Shown: one piece after another, positions 1 through 5,762 of the stretch
Position numbering within the stretch: the stretch's first letter is position 1
Layout of the letters: each line of letters opens with the position of its first letter
Assembly: GCA_902493155.1 (NCBI GenBank)
Contig: CABUOE010000149.1
Coordinates: 1-5,762, forward strand
Direction: 5' to 3'
DNA length: 5,762 nucleotides
DNA from: an uncultured Eubacteriales bacterium
Lineage (GTDB): Bacteria; Bacillota; Clostridia; Oscillospirales; Ruminococcaceae
The notes under the pieces: model-generated
What the model saw: the letters and a program-made list of their open reading frames with translations, nothing else
The model's database searches: none
What the model was told of the DNA's origin: nothing
Position numbers and translations under genes: made by a program

Positions 1-31
1 CCCGGAAAATGGCGTATTTCCGGGCTTTTTT
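1..31. terminator. Probable bidirectional intrinsic terminator after rpsI
   Basis: An 8-bp perfect stem (1-8 CCCGGAAA with 17-24 TTTCCGGG) encloses an 8-nt loop and is followed on the plus strand by C and six T (26-31). On the minus strand, the direction of rpsI, the same stem is preceded by a run of A. Its T tract would lie beyond coordinate 1 and cannot be seen. The position, 20 nt past the rpsI stop codon, fits the end of the rplM-rpsI operon. The plus-strand T run suggests it also ends a convergent transcript coming from the left. The stem itself may continue outside the window. Confidence 0.75.
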
Positions 32-50
32 AGCATTATTAAGCTGTAGA

Positions 51-449
51 TTATCGCTTGCTGAACTGCGGAGCGCGACGAGCGGCTTTGAGGCCGTATT
101 TCTTACGCTCTTTCATTCTCGGATCACGGGTCAGGAATCCAGCCTTCTTGAGGGCGGGACGGAGTTCTGCGTCGTACTGGAGCAGAGCGCGGGACAAGCC
201 GTGGCGGATTGCGCCGGCCTGGCCGGTAACGCCGCCGCCCTGGACGGTGCAGACGATGTCGAATTTACCCTCGGTCTCGGTCAGTGCGAGGGGCTGACGG
301 ACGATGAGTTTCAGCGTATCCAGGCCGAAATACTCTCCGATGTCACGACCGTTGATGGTGATGTTGCCGGTGCCCTGGTAAACTCTTACTCTTGCGACAG
401 AGCTTTTTCTTCTGCCGGTGCCATAAAAATATGGTTTAGATTCGTACAT
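51..449 (-). CDS. rpsI: 30S ribosomal protein S9
   Basis: This gene encodes the small-subunit protein uS9, whose C-terminal tail reaches the P-site tRNA in the ribosome. The 132-residue product is the usual length (about 130). It shows the family signatures in order: YGTGRRKSSVARV near residues 9-21, GGGVTGQAGAIRHGLSRAL at 71-89, and a basic tail DPRMKERKKYGLKAARRAPQ from 109 ending in the conserved SKR. The ATG at 449-447 is preceded by GGGAGG (458-463) with an 8-nt gap, which fixes the start. It follows rplM by 22 nt with no promoter between them, so it is the second gene of the rplM operon and should share control by the rplM leader. The product is complete, with no missing residues or frameshift. 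Confidence 0.98.
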   Translation of the reverse strand: MYESKPYFYGTGRRKSSVARVRVYQGTGNITINGRDIGEYFGLDTLKLIVRQPLALTETEGKFDIVCTVQGGGVTGQAGAIRHGLSRALLQYDAELRPALKKAGFLTRDPRMKERKKYGLKAARRAPQFSKR

Positions 450-471
450 TCAAATTGCCTCCCTTCACTGA

Positions 472-900
472 TTAAAACTCACATACTTCGGGTTTCTGAG
501 CGGCATTTTTGTGCTCAGCCCCTCTGTATGTTCTGAGACGACGAAGCGCCTGACGGCCGATTACGGTGTCGGGAACCATGCCCTTCACTGCAAGCATCAT
601 CGCCTTTTCGGGATTGGCTTCCATCAAATGTGCGTATTTTACTTCTTTCAGATGGCCTACCCAGCCGGTGTGCCAGCGGTAGTATTTCTGCTCCAGCTTT
701 TTGCCGGTCAGAACTGCTTTCTCACAGTTGATGATGACCACGTGGTCGCCGCAGTCCATGTGAGGAGCAAAGGTAGGTTTATGTTTGCCGCGGAGCAAGT
801 CGGCGGCTTTTGCAGCAACGCGGCCCAGGGGTTTGCCGGCGGCGTCGAGCACATACCATTTACGGCTGATGTCAGCTGCTTTTGGCATTGTAGTAGACAT
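472..900 (-). CDS. rplM: 50S ribosomal protein L13
   Basis: This gene encodes uL13, an early-assembling large-subunit protein that binds 23S rRNA. The 142-residue product carries the family blocks: KWYVLDAAGKPLGRVAA near 14-30, LLRGKHKPTFAPHMDCGDHVVIIN at 35-58, TGKK at 65-68, and the signature VKGMVPDTVIGRQALRRLRTYRGAEH at 105-130. It ends AAQKPEVCEF, where many relatives have VYEL. The ATG at 900-898 is chosen because a perfect GGAGGT (908-913) sits 7 nt upstream. In-frame ATGs further upstream (945, 1023) lie in a leader hairpin loop or inside the -35 box and lack a ribosome binding site. It is the first gene of the rplM-rpsI pair, driven by the consensus promoter at 1000-1028. Here it follows tex rather than truA, which precedes it in many Firmicutes. 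Confidence 0.98.
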   Translation of the reverse strand: MSTTMPKAADISRKWYVLDAAGKPLGRVAAKAADLLRGKHKPTFAPHMDCGDHVVIINCEKAVLTGKKLEQKYYRWHTGWVGHLKEVKYAHLMEANPEKAMMLAVKGMVPDTVIGRQALRRLRTYRGAEHKNAAQKPEVCEF

Positions 901-907
901 ATCTTTT

Positions 908-913
908 ACCTCC
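908..913 (-). promoter_or_regulatory. Ribosome binding site that sets the rplM start
   Basis: The minus strand reads GGAGGT, a full anti-SD match, 7 nt before the ATG at 900. It decides between this start and in-frame upstream ATGs that would add 15 or 41 residues. It lies 12 nt after the last pairable segment of the leader (926-931), so leader folding or protein binding could affect its access. Confidence 0.85.
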
Positions 914-925
914 AAATTTTTTCTT

Positions 926-982
926 CGAAAACTCGTTTTTACCATCAAAAACGCGCAAAAATACGAGAATTCCTGCTTTTCG
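926..982 (-). promoter_or_regulatory. Structured 5' leader of rplM, candidate L13-type r-protein leader
   Basis: The transcript leader from about 993 to 901 contains pairable segments. One is a perfect hairpin: CGTTTTT (953-947) with AAAAACG (940-934), 7 bp around a 6-nt loop. The second is a competing stem: CTCGTATTTT (967-958) with AAAAACGAG (940-932), 9 bp with one bulged A, which uses the same right arm. The third is an outer 6-bp stem: CGAAAA (982-977) with TTTTCG (931-926). The first two stems cannot form together. Firmicutes are known to have an L13 leader RNA upstream of rplM-rpsI that is thought to mediate autogenous control. Assigning this leader to that family is inference from position and pairing; I cannot test the covariance model. 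No U-tract terminator is seen in the leader, so control would more likely act on translation. Confidence 0.5.
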
Positions 983-999
983 TTTTCACAACAAGATTT

Positions 1000-1028
1000 A
1001 TTATACGAAACGGAAGCCTGCATGTCAA
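1000..1028 (-). promoter_or_regulatory. Consensus sigma-A promoter of rplM-rpsI
   Basis: The minus strand has TTGACA (1028-1023), a spacer of exactly 17 nt (1022-1006), and TATAAT (1005-1000). Both hexamers and the spacing match the housekeeping consensus perfectly. Transcription should begin near 992-994, giving a 5' leader of roughly 90 nt before rplM. The region is AT-rich compared with the flanking genes. Such a strong promoter fits a ribosomal-protein operon, which would then depend on post-initiation control. Confidence 0.93.
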
Positions 1029-1062
1029 TCTGAAAATCGGACGTTTTTGCATTTAAGTCCCC

Positions 1063-1174
1063 AATTCTCTCTTAATCTCTCGGTTATACTCGTTATCTCT
1101 CTGTTTCTCATTTTTCATTTCATTTTGCGTCATTTGTCTGTTTTGGCGCAAAATCATGAGAAACCGAGAGAATT
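1063..1174. repeat. Nested inverted-repeat block between tex and rplM
   Basis: This spacer has no convincing gene but is full of pairable segments. The main hairpin pairs 1097-1111 with 1156-1170 (14 of 15 bp) and, inside it, 1122-1129 with 1147-1154 (8 of 8 bp, ATTTTGCG/CGCAAAAT), leaving a 17-nt loop. The right arm can alternatively pair with 1077-1085 (CTCTCGGTT with 1162-1170) or 1063-1071 (AATTCTCTC with 1166-1174), each 9 of 9. The left side is a degenerate tandem of CTCT-rich units, making the tex-sense strand purine-rich. Neither direction has a T tract after the hairpin, so it is not a classic intrinsic terminator. No target-site duplication flanks it. Confidence 0.7.
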
Positions 1175-1195
1175 CATGAGCATTTTGCCGGTAAA

Positions 1196-3343
1196 TTACT
1201 TCGGCTTTTTCATTGTCAAAGAGATTCGTTTCTTTTGAAGGTCCACGTCTAGCACCCAAACCGTCACCACGTCCCCCACCTTGACCACTTCCAGCGGGTG
1301 CTTGATGTACCGGTCGCAGATTTGCGAGATGTGGACCAGTCCGTCCTGATGGACGCCGATGTCCACAAAGGCCCCGAAGTCGATGACGTTGCGGACGGTG
1401 CCCTTGAGCTCCATCCCCGCCTTTAAATCCTTCATTTCCATCACGTCGGTGCGGAGCATGGGAGGCGGCAGTTCGTCGCGGGGGTCCCGGCCTGGCTTTA
1501 AAAGCTCCTCGATGATGTCCCGAAGCGTCGGTTCCCCCGCCTCAAGCCGCTCTGCCAACACCCGGACGCCGATTTCGTCCGCCCGGGCCTTTAACTCGCC
1601 CAGATTTCCCTGCTCCGCGTCCTTGAGGCTGTAGCCGCACTCTTTTAGTAGCCCCTCGGCCGCCTTGTAGGACTCCGGATGTACGCCGGTGTTGTCGAGA
1701 ATCGACTTGCCGCCCAGAATCCGCAGGAATCCGGCACACTGCTCAAAGGCTTTTTTGCCCAGCTTTGAAACCTTCAAAAGCTCCTTTCGGTCGGCGAATG
1801 CCCCGTTTTCCTCTCGGTAGGCCACGATGTTTTTGGCCACGCCGCTGCCTAAGCCCGCAACCTTTGCCAAAAGGGGCTGGGAGGCGGTGTTTAAGTCGAC
1901 GCCCACCGAGTTGACGCAGGACTCCACCACCCCGTCCAGGGCCTCAGAGAGCTGTTTAGGGGCCATGTCGTGCTGGTACTGCCCCACCCCGATGGCCTTG
2001 GGGTCAATTTTGACAAGCTCGGCCAGCGGGTCCTGGAGCCGCCGGGCGATGGACACCGCCGACCGCAGCGACACGTCAAACTGGGGGAATTCCTCCGCCG
2101 CCAGCTTGGAGGCCGAGTAGACCGAAGCCCCCGCCTCGGATACCACCATGTAGCTTACCGGCTCGTCCAGTTCTTTGATGAGCTCGGCTATAAATTTCTC
2201 GCTTTCCCGGGAGGCGGTGCCATTTCCGATGGCGATAGTGTTTACATGGTACTTTTTGATGAGCTCTTTGAGCTTTTTCTTCGCTCCGGGAATGTCGTTG
2301 TGGGGCATGGTGGGGTACACCACTGTGGTGTCCAGCACTTTGCCTGTCCCGTCTACCACGGCGATTTTGCAGCCGGTGCGGTAAGCGGGGTCAAATCCCA
2401 GGGTCACCGAATCCTTGACAGGCGGCTGCATCAAAAGCTGCCGCAGATTGGCGGAAAACACCTTGATGGCCTGGGCGCTGGCGTCCTCGAAGAGGACATT
2501 GCGGATTTCCCGCTCAATGGAGGGGTAAATAAGCCTGGAAAAGCTGTCTGCGCAGGCCGCCGCCACGATTTCGCCGCAGGGGTTCTTCGCCCTGACGTAG
2601 TTTTTCTGGAGGGCGCCCACAGCCGCCTCCTCGTCGATCTCCACTGAAACCTTTAAAAATTTCTCCCGCTCGCCCCGCTCGATGGCCAAAACCCGGTGCC
2701 CGGCGATTTTGTTCACCGGCTCGGAAAACTCGTAGTACATCTCGTAAACCGACTGGGCCTCCGGGTCGGCGGCTTTTGTCACCACCTTGCCGGTGCGGAA
2801 AACGAAGGCCCGGAGCTCTTTTCTAACATTCGCGTCGTCGGATATATCCTCGGCGATGATGTCCTGAGCCCCCGCAATAGCTTCCTCGGCACTGGATACA
2901 CCTTTTTCTTCGTCCACATATTTCTCTGCTTCGCCGTTCAAATCGCAGATTTTCTGCTCCATGATGAACTGGGACAAAGGCTCCAAGCCCTTCTCCCTCG
3001 CCACCGAAGCCCTGGTCTTCCGCTTGGGCCGGTAGGGCCGGTAGAGGTCGTCCAGCTCGGCCAGGGTTTTTGCTCCGTCGATAGCTGTCCGCAGCTCGTC
3101 GGTCATTTTTTCCTGCCCCTCGATGGCGGCAATGATTTCCTCCTTGCGCTTTTCAAGGCCTCTTAAGTATTCCAGCCGCTCGTGGATTTCCCGCAGCACC
3201 TGATCGTCCAGCGAACCGGTTGCTTCCTTGCGGTACCGGGCGATAAAGGGGATAGTGTTCCCCTCGTCGATGAGCTTTACCGTGTTTTGGATTTGATGAA
3301 GGCCGACGGAAAACTCCTCGGCCAGCTTTTTGTTGATGTCCAT
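1196..3343 (-). CDS. tex: Transcription accessory protein Tex (YqgF/HhH/S1 domain RNA-binding protein)
   Basis: Tex is a conserved cytoplasmic nucleic-acid-binding protein related in architecture to eukaryotic Spt6 and implicated in transcription. Its precise biochemical role in clostridia is not established. The product is 715 residues, the normal family length. An N-terminal helical region contains the typical IPFIARYRKEATGSLDD block (about 31-47) and DDLYRPYRPKRKTRA (about 98-112). A YqgF/RNase H-like domain begins at LGFDPAYRTGCKIAVVDG (about 315-332). Helix-hairpin-helix motifs span about 475-542 (VDLNTASQPLLAKVAGLG, then GAFADRKELLKVSKLG). A C-terminal S1 domain runs from about 641 to 711 (LKGTVRNVIDFGAFVDIGVHQDGLVHISQI). 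The ATG at 3343-3341 is preferred because AAAGGG ends 8 nt upstream; the TTG at 3349 would leave only 2 nt. The gene follows a terminator with only 27 nt between them and no visible promoter. All domains look intact. Confidence 0.97.
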   Translation of the reverse strand: MDINKKLAEEFSVGLHQIQNTVKLIDEGNTIPFIARYRKEATGSLDDQVLREIHERLEYLRGLEKRKEEIIAAIEGQEKMTDELRTAIDGAKTLAELDDLYRPYRPKRKTRASVAREKGLEPLSQFIMEQKICDLNGEAEKYVDEEKGVSSAEEAIAGAQDIIAEDISDDANVRKELRAFVFRTGKVVTKAADPEAQSVYEMYYEFSEPVNKIAGHRVLAIERGEREKFLKVSVEIDEEAAVGALQKNYVRAKNPCGEIVAAACADSFSRLIYPSIEREIRNVLFEDASAQAIKVFSANLRQLLMQPPVKDSVTLGFDPAYRTGCKIAVVDGTGKVLDTTVVYPTMPHNDIPGAKKKLKELIKKYHVNTIAIGNGTASRESEKFIAELIKELDEPVSYMVVSEAGASVYSASKLAAEEFPQFDVSLRSAVSIARRLQDPLAELVKIDPKAIGVGQYQHDMAPKQLSEALDGVVESCVNSVGVDLNTASQPLLAKVAGLGSGVAKNIVAYREENGAFADRKELLKVSKLGKKAFEQCAGFLRILGGKSILDNTGVHPESYKAAEGLLKECGYSLKDAEQGNLGELKARADEIGVRVLAERLEAGEPTLRDIIEELLKPGRDPRDELPPPMLRTDVMEMKDLKAGMELKGTVRNVIDFGAFVDIGVHQDGLVHISQICDRYIKHPLEVVKVGDVVTVWVLDVDLQKKRISLTMKKPK

Positions 3344-3370
3344 AAACAATGCCCTTTCATGTCTTTTAGA

Positions 3371-3398
3371 GGAAAACAGGACGGATCGCTCCGTCCTG
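3371..3398 (-). terminator. Intrinsic terminator of the GldG-like/DUF4340 unit
   Basis: On the minus strand a perfect 9-bp stem, CAGGACGGA (3398-3390 pairing with 3385-3377), closes a tetraloop and is followed by TTTTCC (3376-3371). It starts 14 nt after the stop codon of the DUF4340 gene, the expected distance. Tex begins 27 nt after its end, so readthrough or a promoter overlapping the hairpin must supply tex. The U tract is short (four T, then CC), so termination may be only partial. Confidence 0.85.
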
Positions 3399-3412
3399 CA
3401 AAATCCAATTGA

Positions 3413-4831
3413 TTAGTAATCCAGCGAAGGCGTTCCTCCATTCAGGACCTTCTGGCAGTTTGCAGTCAGCTTATCCACGTACCGGGTCTCGGCGAGGAAG
3501 CTGTCGCTGCCGTTTAAGGAAATGATGCATTTCCGATCGCTGACGGCAAAGAACTCTATAGTGTCGTCCGATTTGGCGCTGTCCCGATAATGGAAGGTAA
3601 TTCTTGCCAGAGAATCGCCCTTTTCGGACCCATAGTTGATTTCTTTTGCCGAAGCGGAAATCAAAAACTCGTACATGGTCCGATAATTGTCGGGGGCCAT
3701 CTCGTTTCCGTTTACCGTGGCCTCGATGTTCTGCACATCGCCGCTGGACTTAAAGGTATAGGTCTCCCCTCCCGCCAGGACGGTGATGGTGTCCACCGTG
3801 TCGATGCTGGGAATGAGGAGCAATCCGGAAAACAGATTGTCGATGTCGGCGGTGATCCACGGCAGGTTTGCCACCGTCACCTTGTATACGACGTCACTGT
3901 CCTGCGTCATCAGATAACGGGCGGTGGTGCCGTCCTCTAAAGTTGTCTCATCGCCGATGTACAGCGCGCCGTCTTTTCCGTCCCGGGTGTAGGAGACGAC
4001 CGCGTAGGGCGCGTCAAAGCCGTATTGGGCTTTTTCTTCCTCCGATTTTGCAATGGCGGCGGCTTCGCTGGCCGTCAGGCTCTGAATACCTGTCACCAAC
4101 GGTTGTCCGGTGGTGGAATTGAGTCCTGCGGAAATGGGGCTTACGATGTTGTAGCCGCTTCCGTAGCCGCTGTCGCCGGGGATTTTCTCCAAAATCAAAG
4201 GCGCATCGGCAAATCCCGCTCCGTCCACCTGGATACGGGAGACGTCCACCTCGCCGGATTCAGGTGCGGTAAGAATATCCAGATTGAGGAAATCCGCTTC
4301 CCCGTAAAACAGCTTGTCCACGTCCATGTTTGCAACGGCATAAACGGTGGAATCGTCGTTGACCTGGACGTAATACCCGCCACTGGTGGGCAGCTTGCCC
4401 CCTATCCGAACGGTGTTCACAGTACCGTCCGCAAAAGTTGCCTTTGCAGATGCCACCGGCTCGGTCAGCCCGTATTTGGACAAATCCTCGGGATTTTCTT
4501 CCACGATGCGGGTGGCCGTCAGGGTCGCCATGCTGTTTTGCAGCGTCACAAGGTCGTTGTTTTTGAGCTCGTATCCTTCGGCGATGGCGGGGATAGTCAG
4601 GGTTTTATTCTCCCCGGCCTCCGCCACATAGCCGCCTTTTGCGTTCTCGACGGCGACTTTGATGACTTCTTCCCGTTCCGCTTTCCACAAAACGATTACC
4701 GAAGAGGCAGAAGATTCCGAAGAACTCTCCTGCTCCGCCGGTTTCTCGGTCAGTTTCAGCACCACAACGATACCGACTAAAAGCAACAGGACAATTCCGC
4801 CGATGAGGATGGATTTTACTTTTTTATTCAT
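3413..4831 (-). CDS. Membrane-anchored DUF4340 domain protein, ABC-transporter associated
   Basis: The 472-residue product has a short basic N-terminus (MNKKVK), one hydrophobic segment at about 7-26, then a Glu/Ser-rich linker (about 28-44) and a large soluble part. This topology is a membrane-anchored protein facing outside. It resembles DUF4340 proteins, which commonly sit beside GldG-type ABC auxiliary genes; the molecular function of the family is unknown. The soluble part shows repeated units: YGL at 120 with IGG at 143, YYVQV at 153, VYAV at 163 and VDKLF at 171. These are echoed by YGF at 270, YIGD at 291, ARYLM at 304, VYKV at 315 and IDNLF at 330. A weaker third copy (about 408-455) ends YVDKL. 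The gene starts 3 nt after the upstream stop. Its AGGAGG (4844-4849) lies inside that gene's end, 12 nt before ATG, which is a little far. Translational coupling is likely. A terminator follows. Confidence 0.85.
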   Translation of the reverse strand: MNKKVKSILIGGIVLLLLVGIVVVLKLTEKPAEQESSSESSASSVIVLWKAEREEVIKVAVENAKGGYVAEAGENKTLTIPAIAEGYELKNNDLVTLQNSMATLTATRIVEENPEDLSKYGLTEPVASAKATFADGTVNTVRIGGKLPTSGGYYVQVNDDSTVYAVANMDVDKLFYGEADFLNLDILTAPESGEVDVSRIQVDGAGFADAPLILEKIPGDSGYGSGYNIVSPISAGLNSTTGQPLVTGIQSLTASEAAAIAKSEEEKAQYGFDAPYAVVSYTRDGKDGALYIGDETTLEDGTTARYLMTQDSDVVYKVTVANLPWITADIDNLFSGLLLIPSIDTVDTITVLAGGETYTFKSSGDVQNIEATVNGNEMAPDNYRTMYEFLISASAKEINYGSEKGDSLARITFHYRDSAKSDDTIEFFAVSDRKCIISLNGSDSFLAETRYVDKLTANCQKVLNGGTPSLDY

Positions 4832-4834
4832 AGG

Positions 4835-5762
4835 TTACCGGTTCCTCCTGCGGGCCCAGACCACAACACCTGCGATGATGATCGCCACAGGCAGCAGATA
4901 CTGGAACACCAGATTGATGACGGTTTTCTGAGAATTGCTGATTCCCAAGGTCTGATTACCGGAAGTCTTTTCAGTAATGATAACGCCGCTGTCCTCTTTG
5001 TCGCAAAGGATATTGCTCATATTGACCAAATACTCCGCGTTGTTCAGGGCTGTCATAGAGAGGATACTGGGATCGACAATCAGCGTCGAGCCGAACACCG
5101 CAACCGAAGAGGTTTTCTGCTCATTGTTCTCCAAAACGGTCCGCTGTCCCAAAACTAAGGCGTTATAGCTCTGCGTTTCGGTATCGCCGGAAGGCTCCCA
5201 ATCGCTGTCGGCGTTTGCAGGCATCAAAGCCGCCGTATCAAAGGAGTACATCAGCGCCTGGGTCGTTCGGTTGGAGCTTTCGGTAAAGAGCTGCTCAATG
5301 GGACGGTACTGGACGGCCAGTATGGCGTTGTCGGTGGTTCCGAGGCCCTCTACAAAGCTGGTGCCCCCGTAATTTTGCATGACAAAGCTTCTGTCAAAGA
5401 AGATGCGGTTTTCATCCGTCTCCACAACTGTGCCGGTCCCTACGCCAATTCCCCACTCGCTTAAAAATTCCTCTATGTTGGGAAGCTCCGGCTGAGTAGA
5501 ATCGGCAAAATAATAGAGGGTTTTGCCTCCATTGTCCAGATATTCATCTATTTTTTTCAAAGAATCAGCAGGAATATCAACCATAGGTGCCGCCAAAATC
5601 ACAAGGGAAGAATTGGGATCGATCTTTCCTGTGAGAATGTCGGTTTCCTGAATCAGATATCCGTTGGATTTCAATAAGCTGGTAAGTCCCGACACATCTC
5701 CAGTATTTACGCCGGTCAGCACAGTAACTGTGGTCGGATTGGCGTTTGTCACCAGCATGATA
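4835..5762 (-). CDS. GldG-family ABC transporter auxiliary protein (partial, 5' end outside window)
   Basis: Only the C-terminal part is present. The frame is open to the window edge (an Ile codon precedes the first visible Met at 5758), so that Met is probably internal. About 308 residues are visible, and relatives are considerably longer. From the visible Met, the region at about 10-110 has the ABC_transp_aux/GldG look: SLVILAAPMVDIPADSLKKIDEYLDNGGK, then LPNIEEFLSEWGIGVGTG. A second alpha/beta part follows (ALVLGQRT, SVAVFGSTLIVDP at about 218-230). One transmembrane helix at about 281-300 is capped by WARRRNR, a cytoplasmic positive tail. GldG-type proteins act with an ABC-2 permease and ATPase. 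In Flavobacterium the set is linked to gliding, but in clostridia the substrate is unknown. The immediate partner here is the DUF4340 gene, 3 nt downstream. An ATPase and permease upstream are predicted, not seen. Confidence 0.82.
   Translation of the reverse strand, partial: IMLVTNANPTTVTVLTGVNTGDVSGLTSLLKSNGYLIQETDILTGKIDPNSSLVILAAPMVDIPADSLKKIDEYLDNGGKTLYYFADSTQPELPNIEEFLSEWGIGVGTGTVVETDENRIFFDRSFVMQNYGGTSFVEGLGTTDNAILAVQYRPIEQLFTESSNRTTQALMYSFDTAALMPANADSDWEPSGDTETQSYNALVLGQRTVLENNEQKTSSVAVFGSTLIVDPSILSMTALNNAEYLVNMSNILCDKEDSGVIITEKTSGNQTLGISNSQKTVINLVFQYLLPVAIIIAGVVVWARRRNR

Noticed and set aside
901..1023. Longer rplM reading frame beginning at 1023 or 945
   Set aside because: The ATG at 1023 lies at the edge of the -35 box, upstream of the predicted transcription start. 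The ATG at 945 lies in the leader hairpin loop and has no ribosome binding site. The extra residues do not look like L13.
511..1056. Plus-strand open frame opposite rplM
   Set aside because: It is the antisense shadow of rplM and its leader. It has no ribosome binding site and no recognisable protein features.
1041..1060. Small GGAC/GTCC hairpin as a terminator before the rplM promoter
   Set aside because: The stem is only about 4 bp around a long loop, and the following T run is short.
1097..1170. Intrinsic terminator for tex
   Set aside because: The hairpin is strong, but no T tract follows it on either strand.
1063..1174. Miniature inverted-repeat transposable element
   Set aside because: The 9-bp ends match, but there is no target duplication and no second copy in the window. 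A folded RNA is an equally good explanation.
1970..2647. Long plus-strand open frame inside tex
   Set aside because: It is antisense to a clearly coding, intact tex gene. Its length follows from GC-rich codon structure on the opposite strand.
3347..3349. TTG start for tex at 3349
   Set aside because: The SD-like AAAGGG would be only 2 nt away, whereas the ATG at 3343 has an 8-nt gap and a more usual N-terminus.
4025..4780. 251-codon plus-strand open frame opposite the DUF4340 gene
   Set aside because: Composition and position mark it as a shadow of the minus-strand gene. No start signal or domain is visible.

Overview
The window looks like a chromosomal segment of a moderately GC-rich low-GC-lineage Gram-positive, most likely a gut-type clostridium (Oscillospirales/Ruminococcaceae-like). 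This rests on the protein style of L13, S9 and Tex, strong AGGAGG-type ribosome binding sites, a perfect sigma-A promoter, and a GldG-like/DUF4340 ABC-transporter accessory pair of the kind found in Clostridia. The lineage is inference; no marker here settles genus. All five genes lie on the minus strand, so transcription runs from high to low coordinates.

In transcription order: (1) 5762-4835 is the 3' part of a GldG-family ABC-transporter auxiliary protein, cut by the window edge. (2) 4831-3413 is a membrane-anchored DUF4340 protein, only 3 nt after the first and translationally coupled to it. The ABC ATPase and permease genes they would serve should lie beyond coordinate 5762. A strong intrinsic terminator (3371-3398) closes this unit. 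(3) 3343-1196 is a full-length tex gene (transcription accessory protein with YqgF, HhH and S1 domains), starting just after that terminator with no clear promoter of its own. (4) 1031-1195 is a non-coding spacer unusually dense in nested and competing inverted repeats. (5) A perfect TTGACA-17-TATAAT promoter (1000-1028), a roughly 90-nt structured leader, and the two-gene ribosomal operon rplM (900-472) and rpsI (449-51) follow. A probably bidirectional terminator lies at the left edge (1-31).

The conserved genes are ordinary. The parts that deserve a second look are the repeat-rich spacer after tex, the rplM leader with mutually exclusive hairpins (a candidate autoregulatory r-protein leader), the apparent threefold internal repeat in the DUF4340 protein, and the unexplained expression of tex behind a terminator. 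I see no CRISPR array, mobile element, tRNA or rRNA, and no clear evidence of a wholly new system.
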